Assembly: GCA_046565505.1 (NCBI GenBank)
Contig: JBKHYJ010000098.1
Coordinates: forward strand, 1 to 64,000
Length of the DNA: 64,000 bases
Direction of reading: 5' to 3'
Origin: JBKHYJ01 sp046565505
GTDB lineage: Bacteria; Acidobacteriota; Blastocatellia; UBA7656
Shown: piece after piece, positions 24,586 through 33,236 of the stretch
Layout: each line of letters starts with the position of its first letter
Numbering within the stretch: position 1 is the stretch's first letter
Position numbers and translations under genes: made by a program
The notes under the pieces: generated by a model
The model's input: the letters and a program-made list of their open reading frames with translations, nothing else
Told to the model about the DNA's origin: nothing
The model's database searches: none

Positions 24586-25407
24586 GGCCTCTCCCTGCGC
24601 GAACGCGGGGCGTGCGGCATGGCCGCCTTCTAATCTTAAACTTTCTGAGCGGTGGCCCGATTAAGGGTTCCGCGCGCGGCCACTCTGCGCCGCGGGTCAA
24701 CACTGGCGGACGCGCGGGCTGCGCGTAGTCGAGACCTGCGCCTGACAGGCGCCCGCGCTCTAGGCGCAGCGGCTCTGATGAGGAGAAACGTTTTCTCGCT
24801 TAACCGCATTAGCCATTAGAAGGTTGATAAACCAGAGCGGATTATACAGGTCGCCCATATATCAGGTTCGGAAAAACATTCTGAGTGCTCAAAATGACTG
24901 AAAAATGTAACACCCCGATGGCTCGCAGGTCACACGCCCCCGGAATACATTTCATAGAAAGACCGGGCACACCGTCCGCCATCATTTCGGCAACTCCCGG
25001 CGAGGGGAACCTCGCGCGGCGCATAGAACCCCTTAGGAAAACGGATGTTTATATTGCACGTTTCGCGCGCCTCCCTCGGCGGCAAGGGTGCGCGCGCGGG
25101 CCGGCTCTCGTGGCCCGCCTCTCGCGCCGCACACGCCCGGTCGGCGGGTCAATCCGCGGCGTCAGAGCACATGTCATGTCTATTACTTAGAGCGTCATTT
25201 CGCCTGCCGCGGCATGTCAACCGGGGGCAGGCGGCGGTGCGCGAATTCGTACGCGGCCGCGCCGCCCGCGGGCATTGGAAACAGGGCGTGCGGGCCCGGC
25301 CATGATTTTTAAGACGACATAGAAGCTATCGGCTTCCCAGGAACCCGGCTACATGCGTGGCAGTCTTTTACCGCTGCTGGTTACTCAAATTAAGGAGACT
25401 CGAACGA
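24586..25407 (+). other. Long intergenic region before the oxoamine synthase
   Basis: This is about 820 bases with no convincing gene on either strand; short frames here are Arg-rich and lack ribosome sites. It includes a small hairpin GAGAAA-CGT-TTTCTC near 24783-24797. The last 20 bases hold the ribosome site of the next gene. Confidence 0.4.
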
Positions 25408-26730
25408 ATGACTAAGATTGAAAAGATGATCAACGACATAAGCTCTTCAATGAACGCTGCGGCTTACCTACCTCCCGCTGAAACAGTCGAAAGCGTCTCG
25501 GCGGCGCCGGAGGTAATCATCGGTGGTAAGAGGTACGTCAACTTCGGAGTGAACGGATACCTGGGGCTGGGCGAGCACCCCAGGGTGAGGGCCTCGATTG
25601 TCGAAGCGGCGCGAGTCTGCGGCACCGGCTCTGCCGCCTCGCGGTGGACAGGGGGGACACAGTCTGTTCACAGGGAATTGGAGAGAACCATCGCGAGGTT
25701 TAAGGACCCGACCGGCAAGAAGGACGCGCTGGTGTTCACGGCCGGCTACCTGACAAACATCGGCACCATTCCGGGGTTGATGGCCCCGCAACTGCTGCCC
25801 TTCACTCACAAAGACATCAACGCGATGAAGCCCGCCTGGGGCAAAGGCATCATCTACTCAGACCGCCTCAACCACCGCAGCATAGTCGAAGGCTGCATGC
25901 TGGCCGAGTCGTACTCCTGCGGCGAAGTGAGTATCCAGAGGTATCGCCACTGTGACGCGAACCATCTCGAACGCCTGCTGCGCAAGAGCAATGGCGAAAG
26001 AAAGATGATAGTGACCGACGGCGTGTTCTCCTTACACGGGCACATCGCGCCGATGGGGGACATAGCCGAGCTGGCTGAGAAGTACGACGCGCTGGTTTAC
26101 GTGGACGACGCGCATGGTATAGGCGTGCTCGGCGAGAACGGGCGCGGCACGGCCGAACACTGCGGCGTCGAAGGGAAGGTGCAGATTCAGATGGGGACCT
26201 TCAGCAAGGCCCTGGGCGGGTCAGGCGGTTACGTCGTCGCCAACCCCGAAATAATCGAGTACTTGCGCTACGAGGCCGCGTCTTACATATTCCAAACGGC
26301 CATGCCGCCGGCGGCCGCGGCCGGCCTGATCACGGCGATCAACATCCTCGCCGGCGAAGAGGGCGCGGCTTTAAGGGCGCGGCTCGACGACAACCGTAGC
26401 TATTTGAGCCGCGAGCTTGCGCTGATGGGGTTCAACACGCTGTCAAGCCCGAGCCAGATCATTCCCATACTTGTCGGCAACGAGGCCCGGACCAAAGAGG
26501 TCGCCGCCTACCTGAAGCGCGCGGGGATATTCACCTTCAGCTACATGTACCCGGCCGTACCGATTGGGCAGGCGATAATACGCATCAACGTCATGGCGTC
26601 GCACACCCGCGAGCACCTCGACCGCCTGCTGACGGCTTTAGAAGAGATAGGCCGGCGCGAAGGGTTAATCGCCGACGACAGCTTCATAAGGAACGAAGTC
26701 GATGAGCTGGAGGCGGCCATCGCGGATTGA
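25408..26730 (+). CDS. Alpha-oxoamine synthase-family PLP enzyme (AONS/KBL/SPT-like)
   Basis: The protein is 440 residues from the ATG at 25408, which has AAGGAG ten bases upstream. It is a fold-type I aminotransferase of the class that condenses an amino acid with an acyl-CoA (8-amino-7-oxononanoate synthase, KBL, serine palmitoyltransferase). The PLP lysine is K267 in TFSKALGGSGG, the Asp contacting the ring nitrogen lies in V-D233-D-A-H-G, and H156 is in LNHRSIVEG. Relative to short bacterial AONS there is an insert of about 20 residues before H156 (LLPFTHKDINAMKPAWGKG). The N-terminal 45 residues precede the usual core. No bio genes or other lipid genes flank it. Sphingolipid-like or other acyl-amino-ketone synthesis is plausible; the substrate cannot be called. 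Confidence 0.82.
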   Translation: MTKIEKMINDISSSMNAAAYLPPAETVESVSAAPEVIIGGKRYVNFGVNGYLGLGEHPRVRASIVEAARVCGTGSAASRWTGGTQSVHRELERTIARFKDPTGKKDALVFTAGYLTNIGTIPGLMAPQLLPFTHKDINAMKPAWGKGIIYSDRLNHRSIVEGCMLAESYSCGEVSIQRYRHCDANHLERLLRKSNGERKMIVTDGVFSLHGHIAPMGDIAELAEKYDALVYVDDAHGIGVLGENGRGTAEHCGVEGKVQIQMGTFSKALGGSGGYVVANPEIIEYLRYEAASYIFQTAMPPAAAAGLITAINILAGEEGAALRARLDDNRSYLSRELALMGFNTLSSPSQIIPILVGNEARTKEVAAYLKRAGIFTFSYMYPAVPIGQAIIRINVMASHTREHLDRLLTALEEIGRREGLIADDSFIRNEVDELEAAIAD

Positions 26731-26760
26731 CGCGGCCGGGAAGACGCCTCGGCCGCGTCA
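26728..26760 (+). terminator. Hairpin overlapping the stop codon of the oxoamine synthase
   Basis: TGACGCGGCCG (26728-26738, starting with the TGA stop) pairs perfectly with CGGCCGCGTCA (26750-26760) around an 11-base loop. No T-run follows. Confidence 0.55.
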
Positions 26761-26928
26761 GAATGATTATAAGTACCACGCGCCGCCCGACCGCGGAGGC
26801 TCCCCCCGCAGCGCCGCCTCGCCCGGGAATTTTGCCGGTCAGGCGGCGCGACCACACGCGGCGCATACGAAGACTAAGGAGGCCCAAGCGCATGGACAGA
26901 TGATTCGAGAAACCAGTATAAAATTCAT

Positions 26929-29900
26929 ATGTGGATTCAGCGTCATTCCGCCTCCGCCGCCGTAATCATATTCTGCATCTTCGCCGCGACCGTAACTGGT
27001 CTCACTCAAACCGCCCGCCCGCAAGCGCCGGCGAGGCCCGACGCGCAAGCGGCGCCTTCCGCCGCCCGCGAGGCCGCTTACCGTGCCAACAATATCGGCG
27101 TGGCGCTTCTTGAGCAGTTCAAATACAAAGAGGCCGCCGAGGAGTTCCAGCGCGCGCTGAAGCTAGACCCCGCGCTCGCGCTCGCCCGCGTCAACCTGAG
27201 CATAGCTTTTTATAACGCGCCCGACTTAGCCGCGGCCTTCAGGGAGGCGAAAGCGGCGGCCGAGGCCGCGCCCGGCTCCCCGCAGGCGCATTACATTCTG
27301 GGCCTGATCGCGAGGGCGCAGAATCGCGCCGCCGACGCGATGACGGCATTCCAGCAGGTGCTTAAAATCGACCCGCGCGACCCCGGCGCGAACATAAACG
27401 TCGGCCAGCTTCACCTCCAGCAACGCAATTACACGGACGCCATAAGCGCGTTCCGCACGGCCCTCGCATCTGAACCCTACAACGTGACCGCCGTATACAA
27501 CCTCGCTATAGCGCTCACGCGGGCAGGCCAGCGCGAGGAAGGCGGGCAGGCCATGCAGCAGTTTCAAAAGCTGCGCGAAGCCGGGTACGGGACCACCATC
27601 GGGCAAAACTATTTAGAGCAGGGCCGCTATGGCGAAGCCATCGCTTCGACGGGCGCGGAGCCGGAATTAGTATCGACCGCGACGCCCGACGTGGCGTTCG
27701 CCGACGCGACGGGAGCCCTCATGCCAGCGGCTAAATCGAAAGTGCGCGAGGCGGCCCCCCCCCCGGCCGCACAAGGCCGCCCGCAGATTCAGCCCGCGCT
27801 CAGGCGCGTCTACAACGCGGGCGATCTGAGCGAAGAGGCCAGGCGCAACATCGCCGCCTCTGTCGGTGGCGGCGTCACGCTGTTCGATTACGACGGCGAC
27901 GGCGACCTCGATTTATTCGAGGTCGCGCCGTATGGGCAGCGTCTGTACAGAAATGATGGCGGCAAGTTCGTTGACGTGACCGAAGCGTCCGGCATGTCGA
28001 AGGCGGAATCGGCCGCCATAGGGACCGGGGCCATCGCGGGCGATTATGACAACGATGGCAGGCCGGACATATTCGTGCTGCGGATGAATGGCTCGGCGCT
28101 TTATCACAACGATGGCGGCGGGAGATTCTCCGACGCGACGGCCGCGGCTCAACTCCCGGCCTTCCCTTACCTCGCGCTTTCGGCCGCCTTCGTTGACGTA
28201 GACCATGACGGCGACCTGGATATTTTCATCGCTGGCTTCGCGGATATGACTAAGGCCCCGGCCGCGGCCGCCGGCAGCCAGGTCACCTTCCCGGACGACT
28301 TCCCCGGCGCGCCCAATATGCTGATACGGAACAACGGCAACGGAAAATTCACGGACGTGACGGCCGAAGCGAAGGTCGCCGGGCCGGGCGCTCACGCCGT
28401 AGCCATAGTGCCCACCGATTACGACAACCGCCGCGATGTCGATCTGCTGGTCGTCAACTACAATGGCGCGCCTACGCTCTTCAGCAACCTGCGGGATGGC
28501 ACTTTCCGCGACGTGGCATCTGAAGTCGGGCTGACCGTTAAGGCACGCTTCACATGCGCAGCAGCCGGCGACGTGAACAAAGATGGCTTCACAGACTTCT
28601 TCTTCGGCAAAGACGATGGCGGTGCGACGCTCGCCATGAGCGACGGGCAGGGCCGGTTCCGCGTGAGTGACGCGCCGTCGGGGCTGGGCGCTATAGGCGC
28701 GGCACAGTTCGTTGATTACGACGAGGACGGGCTGCTCGACGTGTTGATGTTTATGGGCAATGGGGCCGGCGTGCTGCGCAACTTGGGCGGCAGGTGGGAG
28801 AACGTCACGGACCGCGCCGTCGGCGCTGAGCTGGCCGGCGGGCCGGCGGCGAGTTCTGCTTCGCCCGCCGGAGTGGCGCCGCCGAGGTTCGCCTCGGGCG
28901 ACATTGATGGCGATGGCGACACGGACTTCATCGCGCGCTACCCGGCGGGGGAGATCAGAGTAGGGCGCAACGACGGCGGGAATCGCAACCGCTCTTTGCG
29001 CGTGCGGCTCGCCGGCAAGGTGAGCAACCGCAGCGGCGTCGGCGCGAAGGTCGAGGCCCGAGCAGGGAGCCTCAAACAAAAATTCGAGACTTATTCCGCG
29101 ACCCCATCGCCCGCGCCCGCGGACGTAATATTCGGGCTGGGCGGCCGCACGGGCGTTGACGCGGTCCGCGTGCTGTGGCCCGCCGGGATAGTTCAGGCCG
29201 AGACTGAAATCCCCGGCGACAAGAAGCCGCCCTCGCTCGCGGCGAGCCTGACCGTCACAGAGATTGACCGCAAGCCTTCGTCGTGCCCTTACCTTTACAC
29301 GTGGAATGGCCACGAGTTCGAGTTCGTGACGGATTTCATGGGCGGCGGCGAGATGGGCTACTGGGAGGCCCCCGGCGTACGCAACCACCCGGACCCGGAC
29401 GAGTACGTCCGCATCCGCGGCGACCAGTTGAAAGAGCGCGATGGCCGCTTCGAGCTTCGCGTGACGAACGAGCTTGAAGAGGTGCTCTACGTGGACCGGC
29501 TCCAACTGGTCGCGGTGGCCCACCCATCGGACACGGAAGTTTTCCCGAACGAGGGGATGGTCAGCCCGCCTCTCCCGCCATTCAAGCTCTATCGGACGCG
29601 CGGGGCGGCACCCCCGGTCAAGGCGACCGACGACCACGGCCACGACGTGCTGGCGCGAATCGAGAAGCTCGACCGCCGCTACCCTGACGATTTCGCGCTG
29701 CACGCCATACGCGGCTACGCAGAGCGGCACACGCTGACGCTTGACCTGGGCCGCCCGTCGAAGGGGCGCACGCTGCTGCTTCTGACCGGCTGGACCGATT
29801 ACGCTTTTTCGAGCGACAACGTCGCCGCCCATCAAAGCGAGCTTGAGATGATGCCGCCCGCGCTTCAGGTCAAAGACGATCGGGGCCATTGGCAGACGGT

Positions 29901-30606
29901 CGTCCCCGACATAGGCATCCCGGTCGGCCGGCCCCAGACCGTGACGGTTGACCTGACGGGCAAGTTCTTATCACCGAGCCGCGAAGTCCGCATAGTCACC
30001 AACATGCGAATCTACTGGGACCAGATACTGGTTGACACGTCGGGCGGCGATTCCCCTGTCGAGGTGACGCGACTCGACCCGGCGCGCGCAGATTTGCGGT
30101 GGAGGGGGTTCTCTGCCGAAGTCACGCCCGACGGGCGCGAGCCGTTCGGGTACGATTACGGGCGCGTGTCGTCAAGCTCGCCCTGGAAGGTGATGCCGGG
30201 CCGCTACACTCGCGAGGGCGACGTGAGGGAATTGCTGTCGCTTACGGACGACATGTTCGTGGTGTCGAGGCCCGGCGACGAGATAGCCCTGTCGTACGAC
30301 GCGACGAAGCTGCCGCCGCTCCCGGCCGGGTGGAAGCGCACTTTCTTGCTGTACGCGGATGGGTTCAGCAAAGAGATGGACATAAACTCCGCGAGCCCGG
30401 ACGCGGTCGCGCCGCTGCCTTTTCATGCGATGAAGGGTTACCCATATGGCGCGGGCCAGTCCTACCCGCTGACACGCGCTCACCGCGATTACCTGGAGCG
30501 GTACAACACGCGCGTAGTCGCCGCGCCCGTGCCGCCCATTGAAACGACGTTTGACGAAAGGGCCGCGCCGCCGGACCGCCGGATTCAGAGTTTGAAACCT
30601 CGATGA
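26929..30606 (+). CDS. Exported TPR, FG-GAP/VCBS and ASPIC (CRTAC1-type) protein
   Basis: This 1225-residue protein has a signal-like N-terminus (AVIIFCIFAATVTGL). TPR repeats follow (about 48-220; for example FKYKEAAEEFQRALKLDP and AMTAFQQVLKIDP). A set of FG-GAP/VCBS repeats with Ca-binding-like Asp loops is next (about 305-680; DYDGDGDLDLFEV, DYDNDGRPDIFVL, DVDHDGDLDIFIA), then an ASPIC/UnbV domain (about 690-760, NRNRSLRVRLAGKVSNRSGVGAKVEARAG). A long C-terminal extension holds CPYLYTWNGHEFEFVTDFMGGGEMG. This combination is frequent in Acidobacteriota and Planctomycetes, usually without known activity. An ion-stabilised propeller with a protein- or glycan-binding role outside the cytoplasm is likely. 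A related but shorter protein lies at 36161. Confidence 0.85.
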   Translation: MWIQRHSASAAVIIFCIFAATVTGLTQTARPQAPARPDAQAAPSAAREAAYRANNIGVALLEQFKYKEAAEEFQRALKLDPALALARVNLSIAFYNAPDLAAAFREAKAAAEAAPGSPQAHYILGLIARAQNRAADAMTAFQQVLKIDPRDPGANINVGQLHLQQRNYTDAISAFRTALASEPYNVTAVYNLAIALTRAGQREEGGQAMQQFQKLREAGYGTTIGQNYLEQGRYGEAIASTGAEPELVSTATPDVAFADATGALMPAAKSKVREAAPPPAAQGRPQIQPALRRVYNAGDLSEEARRNIAASVGGGVTLFDYDGDGDLDLFEVAPYGQRLYRNDGGKFVDVTEASGMSKAESAAIGTGAIAGDYDNDGRPDIFVLRMNGSALYHNDGGGRFSDATAAAQLPAFPYLALSAAFVDVDHDGDLDIFIAGFADMTKAPAAAAGSQVTFPDDFPGAPNMLIRNNGNGKFTDVTAEAKVAGPGAHAVAIVPTDYDNRRDVDLLVVNYNGAPTLFSNLRDGTFRDVASEVGLTVKARFTCAAAGDVNKDGFTDFFFGKDDGGATLAMSDGQGRFRVSDAPSGLGAIGAAQFVDYDEDGLLDVLMFMGNGAGVLRNLGGRWENVTDRAVGAELAGGPAASSASPAGVAPPRFASGDIDGDGDTDFIARYPAGEIRVGRNDGGNRNRSLRVRLAGKVSNRSGVGAKVEARAGSLKQKFETYSATPSPAPADVIFGLGGRTGVDAVRVLWPAGIVQAETEIPGDKKPPSLAASLTVTEIDRKPSSCPYLYTWNGHEFEFVTDFMGGGEMGYWEAPGVRNHPDPDEYVRIRGDQLKERDGRFELRVTNELEEVLYVDRLQLVAVAHPSDTEVFPNEGMVSPPLPPFKLYRTRGAAPPVKATDDHGHDVLARIEKLDRRYPDDFALHAIRGYAERHTLTLDLGRPSKGRTLLLLTGWTDYAFSSDNVAAHQSELEMMPPALQVKDDRGHWQTVVPDIGIPVGRPQTVTVDLTGKFLSPSREVRIVTNMRIYWDQILVDTSGGDSPVEVTRLDPARADLRWRGFSAEVTPDGREPFGYDYGRVSSSSPWKVMPGRYTREGDVRELLSLTDDMFVVSRPGDEIALSYDATKLPPLPAGWKRTFLLYADGFSKEMDINSASPDAVAPLPFHAMKGYPYGAGQSYPLTRAHRDYLERYNTRVVAAPVPPIETTFDERAAPPDRRIQSLKPR

Positions 30607-30688
30607 TCCAGACGGGCTTCGGGCGTGGCGCGGTCGGGGCTTTGAACTATTAACGCGATCTTCTTTGACGCAGATTTGGAAGGAGAGT

Positions 30689-31696
30689 ATGGAACACATA
30701 AGGTACTCAGTGGCCGCGTGCCAGACCGACATGCCGAACCCGGTCGAGCGCCGAGCGATGCGCGCCAACACCGACCGTATGCTCTCGATGATAGATTCGG
30801 CCGTCGCGGGCGCCGCGCCATTCTTGCCCGTCCGGCTCGTTGTCTTTCCCGAATTCGCGCATGCCGCGCCGGTCTTCCCCACGGTCGCCGAGCTGATTGA
30901 AAAGCTCGCGATTCAAATCCCCAACGAGCACACGGAGCGGCTGGAGCAGAAGGCGCGAGAGCATGGGATATACATTCAGAGCGGCTCTATGTTGGAGGCC
31001 GACCCGAAGTGGCCCGGCGTCGTCTTCAACGCCACGTGCTTGATCGGCCCCGAAGGCATCCTCTACAAATACCGCAAGGTGAACACGTGGATCCCTTACG
31101 AGGTTCACGCGAGCCCGCACGACCTGCGGGGCTACGACGAGGCCCTGTTCCCCGTCGCGGACACGCCGATAGGCCGCATAGGGTGCGCGATCTGTTACGA
31201 CTGGCTCTTCCCGGAAGCGATCCGCCAACTGGCGGCGAATGGGGCTGAAGTGCTCGTGCGCGTGTCGGCTTACATGGACCCGTGGGGGGCGACAGAGCCT
31301 ATGGACTGGTGGACCGTCGTGAACCGCTGCCGCGCGCTTGAAAACACCGCCTACGTGGTGGCGGCCAACCAGGGGGCGAGCTTAAAATTTTACCCGCCCT
31401 ACTCGTGGCCGGGCGGCAGCCAGGTGATAGATTACGACGGCCGCGTGCTTGCGCAGGCGTCGCCGGGGCCGGGCGAGCGGATCGTGATCGCGCCCGTAGA
31501 CATCTCGGCCCTCAGGCATGAGAGAGCGGCGCGGCGCGGCCACCACATGCTCGCGCACCTCAGGACTGAGGCTTACCCGGTCTACGGGTCGCACCAGTAC
31601 CCGCCCGCATGCGAGGCGGCCGGCGGCGCGGCGGGCCTTTCCTTCGAGCGCAACAACGAGTTGATAGACGAGGCGAAGCGCAAGCTCCGCGGCTGA
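30689..31696 (+). CDS. Nitrilase-superfamily carbon-nitrogen hydrolase
   Basis: The protein is 335 residues from the ATG at 30689 (AAGGAG close upstream); an earlier in-frame start at 30665 precedes the ribosome site. The catalytic triad is complete: E55 in VVFPEFAH, K130 in YKYRKVNTW and C169 in GCAICYDWLFPE. Members hydrolyse amides or nitriles, and the GAxICYDxxFPE context favours an amidase. The C-terminal region (residues 290-335) forms the usual tail. It sits 71 bases before the phosphofructokinase gene on the same strand. The substrate is open. Confidence 0.87.
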   Translation: MEHIRYSVAACQTDMPNPVERRAMRANTDRMLSMIDSAVAGAAPFLPVRLVVFPEFAHAAPVFPTVAELIEKLAIQIPNEHTERLEQKAREHGIYIQSGSMLEADPKWPGVVFNATCLIGPEGILYKYRKVNTWIPYEVHASPHDLRGYDEALFPVADTPIGRIGCAICYDWLFPEAIRQLAANGAEVLVRVSAYMDPWGATEPMDWWTVVNRCRALENTAYVVAANQGASLKFYPPYSWPGGSQVIDYDGRVLAQASPGPGERIVIAPVDISALRHERAARRGHHMLAHLRTEAYPVYGSHQYPPACEAAGGAAGLSFERNNELIDEAKRKLRG

Positions 31697-31767
31697 GCGC
31701 GGCGCGGGCTTCGCGGTCAGCACTCTCTGAAAAGCTCAAAGAGTCAACGCCGAAAGGGGGTGGAGTA

Positions 31768-32940
31768 ATGGCGAAGACGATAGGCATTCTGACGGGCGGC
31801 GGCGACGTGCCAGGCCTGAACCCTTGCATCAAGGCGGTCGTGTACAGGGCCATCGACGAAGGCTATAAGGTGTTGGGCATCCGCCGCGGCTGGGGGGGGC
31901 TGCTGCAATTCAACCCCGATGACCCGGAGAGCTTCGACGAGCACTTCGTCCGCCTGGACAAGAATCACGTCCGCACGATCGACCGCACGGGCGGGACGAT
32001 CCTGCACACGAGCCGCACCAACCCCTCGAAGGTGAGACTCAAAGACGAGCCTGACTTCCTGAGGGACCCGGACCACCCGCAGGCGGAAGAGGGCGACCCG
32101 CGCCTGCGCGACTTCACGCCGCATGTGTTGAAGAACCTTGAGCGCCTGGGGATAAACGCGCTGGTCCCGATAGGCGGCGACGACACGCTGAGTTACGGCG
32201 AGCGGCTGCACCGCGAAGGGGTCGAAGTCATAGCCATCCCGAAGACGATGGACAACGACGTGTATGGCACGGATTATTGCATAGGCTTCAGCACGGCCGT
32301 CACGCGAAGCGTGCAGTTCATACACCAGCTCCGCACGAGCGCCGGGTCGCACGAGCGCATCGCCGTCGTCGAGCTTTTCGGCCGCAACAGCGGCGAGACC
32401 AGCCTCGTCAGCTCTTACCTGGCGGGCGTGGACCGCGCGCTCATATCCGAAGTGCCTTTCGACCCGGAGAAGCTTGCCGCGCTCGTGATGGAGGACAAGC
32501 GCCGGAACCCGAGCAACTACGCGATGGTGACGATCAGCGAAGGGGCCCACATGGTCGGCGGGAAGGTGGTCGAGTATGGCGAGGCGGACCCCTACGGGCA
32601 CAGGAAGCTCGGCGGCATCGGCCAGATAATGGGCGAGGCTTTGAAGAAGCTTACGGGCGAAAATATCGTTTACCAACAGCTCGCCTACCTGATGCGCTCG
32701 GGCGCGCCCGACGCGCTCGACCTGATGGTGTCGGTCAACTACGCGCACATGGCTATGGACCTGATTCGCGAAGGGATCAGCAGCCGCATGTGCGCCCTGA
32801 GGGATGGGAGCTACACGCATGTCCCGATCAGCACGATCACATCCGGGCTCAAGCGCGTGGACGTGGATGAGCTTTACGACGCGAAGCAGTACCGCCCGAA
32901 AGTCCGCCACGTTTTAGGTAAGCCGATGTTTCTGTACTGA
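31768..32940 (+). CDS. Pyrophosphate-dependent 6-phosphofructokinase
   Basis: This 390-residue enzyme starts at the ATG at 31768, behind a strong G-rich ribosome site; the upstream frame extension is spurious. It phosphorylates fructose 6-phosphate (reversibly if PPi is the donor). The nucleotide/PPi loop GGGDVPGLNP is near the N-terminus. The donor-specificity positions read G-G-D138-D139-T and P-K159-T-M-D-N-D. ATP enzymes have GGDGS and a Gly at the position of K159, while Asp and Lys mark PPi-dependent forms. So PPi use is predicted, which would let the step run both in glycolysis and gluconeogenesis. The length is close to other short PPi enzymes. Confidence 0.9.
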   Translation: MAKTIGILTGGGDVPGLNPCIKAVVYRAIDEGYKVLGIRRGWGGLLQFNPDDPESFDEHFVRLDKNHVRTIDRTGGTILHTSRTNPSKVRLKDEPDFLRDPDHPQAEEGDPRLRDFTPHVLKNLERLGINALVPIGGDDTLSYGERLHREGVEVIAIPKTMDNDVYGTDYCIGFSTAVTRSVQFIHQLRTSAGSHERIAVVELFGRNSGETSLVSSYLAGVDRALISEVPFDPEKLAALVMEDKRRNPSNYAMVTISEGAHMVGGKVVEYGEADPYGHRKLGGIGQIMGEALKKLTGENIVYQQLAYLMRSGAPDALDLMVSVNYAHMAMDLIREGISSRMCALRDGSYTHVPISTITSGLKRVDVDELYDAKQYRPKVRHVLGKPMFLY

Positions 32941-33078
32941 CCGGGCCGGCCCGGCGACGCGCGGCGGCCATGCGAGGCAATCACCCTCATTTGCCTATGG
33001 CGGCATGGCGCTTGATTCAGGCGCGAAAGCCATAAGTGGGCCGGCGGAAGCGCGTAAACGCCGGGACGCCTTTGCAGG

Positions 33079-33107
33079 TTTATTTATTGCCGCGCCCCGT
33101 TTATAAT
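33079..33107 (+). promoter_or_regulatory. Promoter of the pentaheme cytochrome gene
   Basis: A perfect -10 box TATAAT (33102-33107) follows TTTATT (33079-33084) by 17 bases. It is 130 bases before the cytochrome ATG. The gap 32941-33236 holds nothing else except a 14-base self-complementary sequence at 32941-32954. Confidence 0.5.
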
Positions 33108-33236
33108 TCTCCAGCTTCTACAGACAGGTGCGCCCCGGCAGGCGCATCATTTGACCTTAACAAATCGCCCAACCTTATCGCGTAGCTGCGCCGGCGGCCC
33201 GGCTGCATCCGAGGGTTGACGGAGGTGGCAGGAGAG

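Noticed and set aside
24783..24797. Short hairpin GAGAAA-CGT-TTTCTC as a terminator
   Set aside because: Only six pairs, no gene ends close by and no T-run follows.
27913..29889. Open frame of 658 codons on the minus strand
   Set aside because: It mirrors the FG-GAP/ASPIC gene; its residues reflect the opposite strand's codon pattern and no domain is seen.
31744..32910. Open frame of 388 codons on the minus strand
   Set aside because: It lies opposite the phosphofructokinase, with no supporting motif.
32941..32954. 14-base self-complementary sequence after the phosphofructokinase
   Set aside because: It has no loop and no T-run; in GC-rich DNA such short palindromes are expected by chance.
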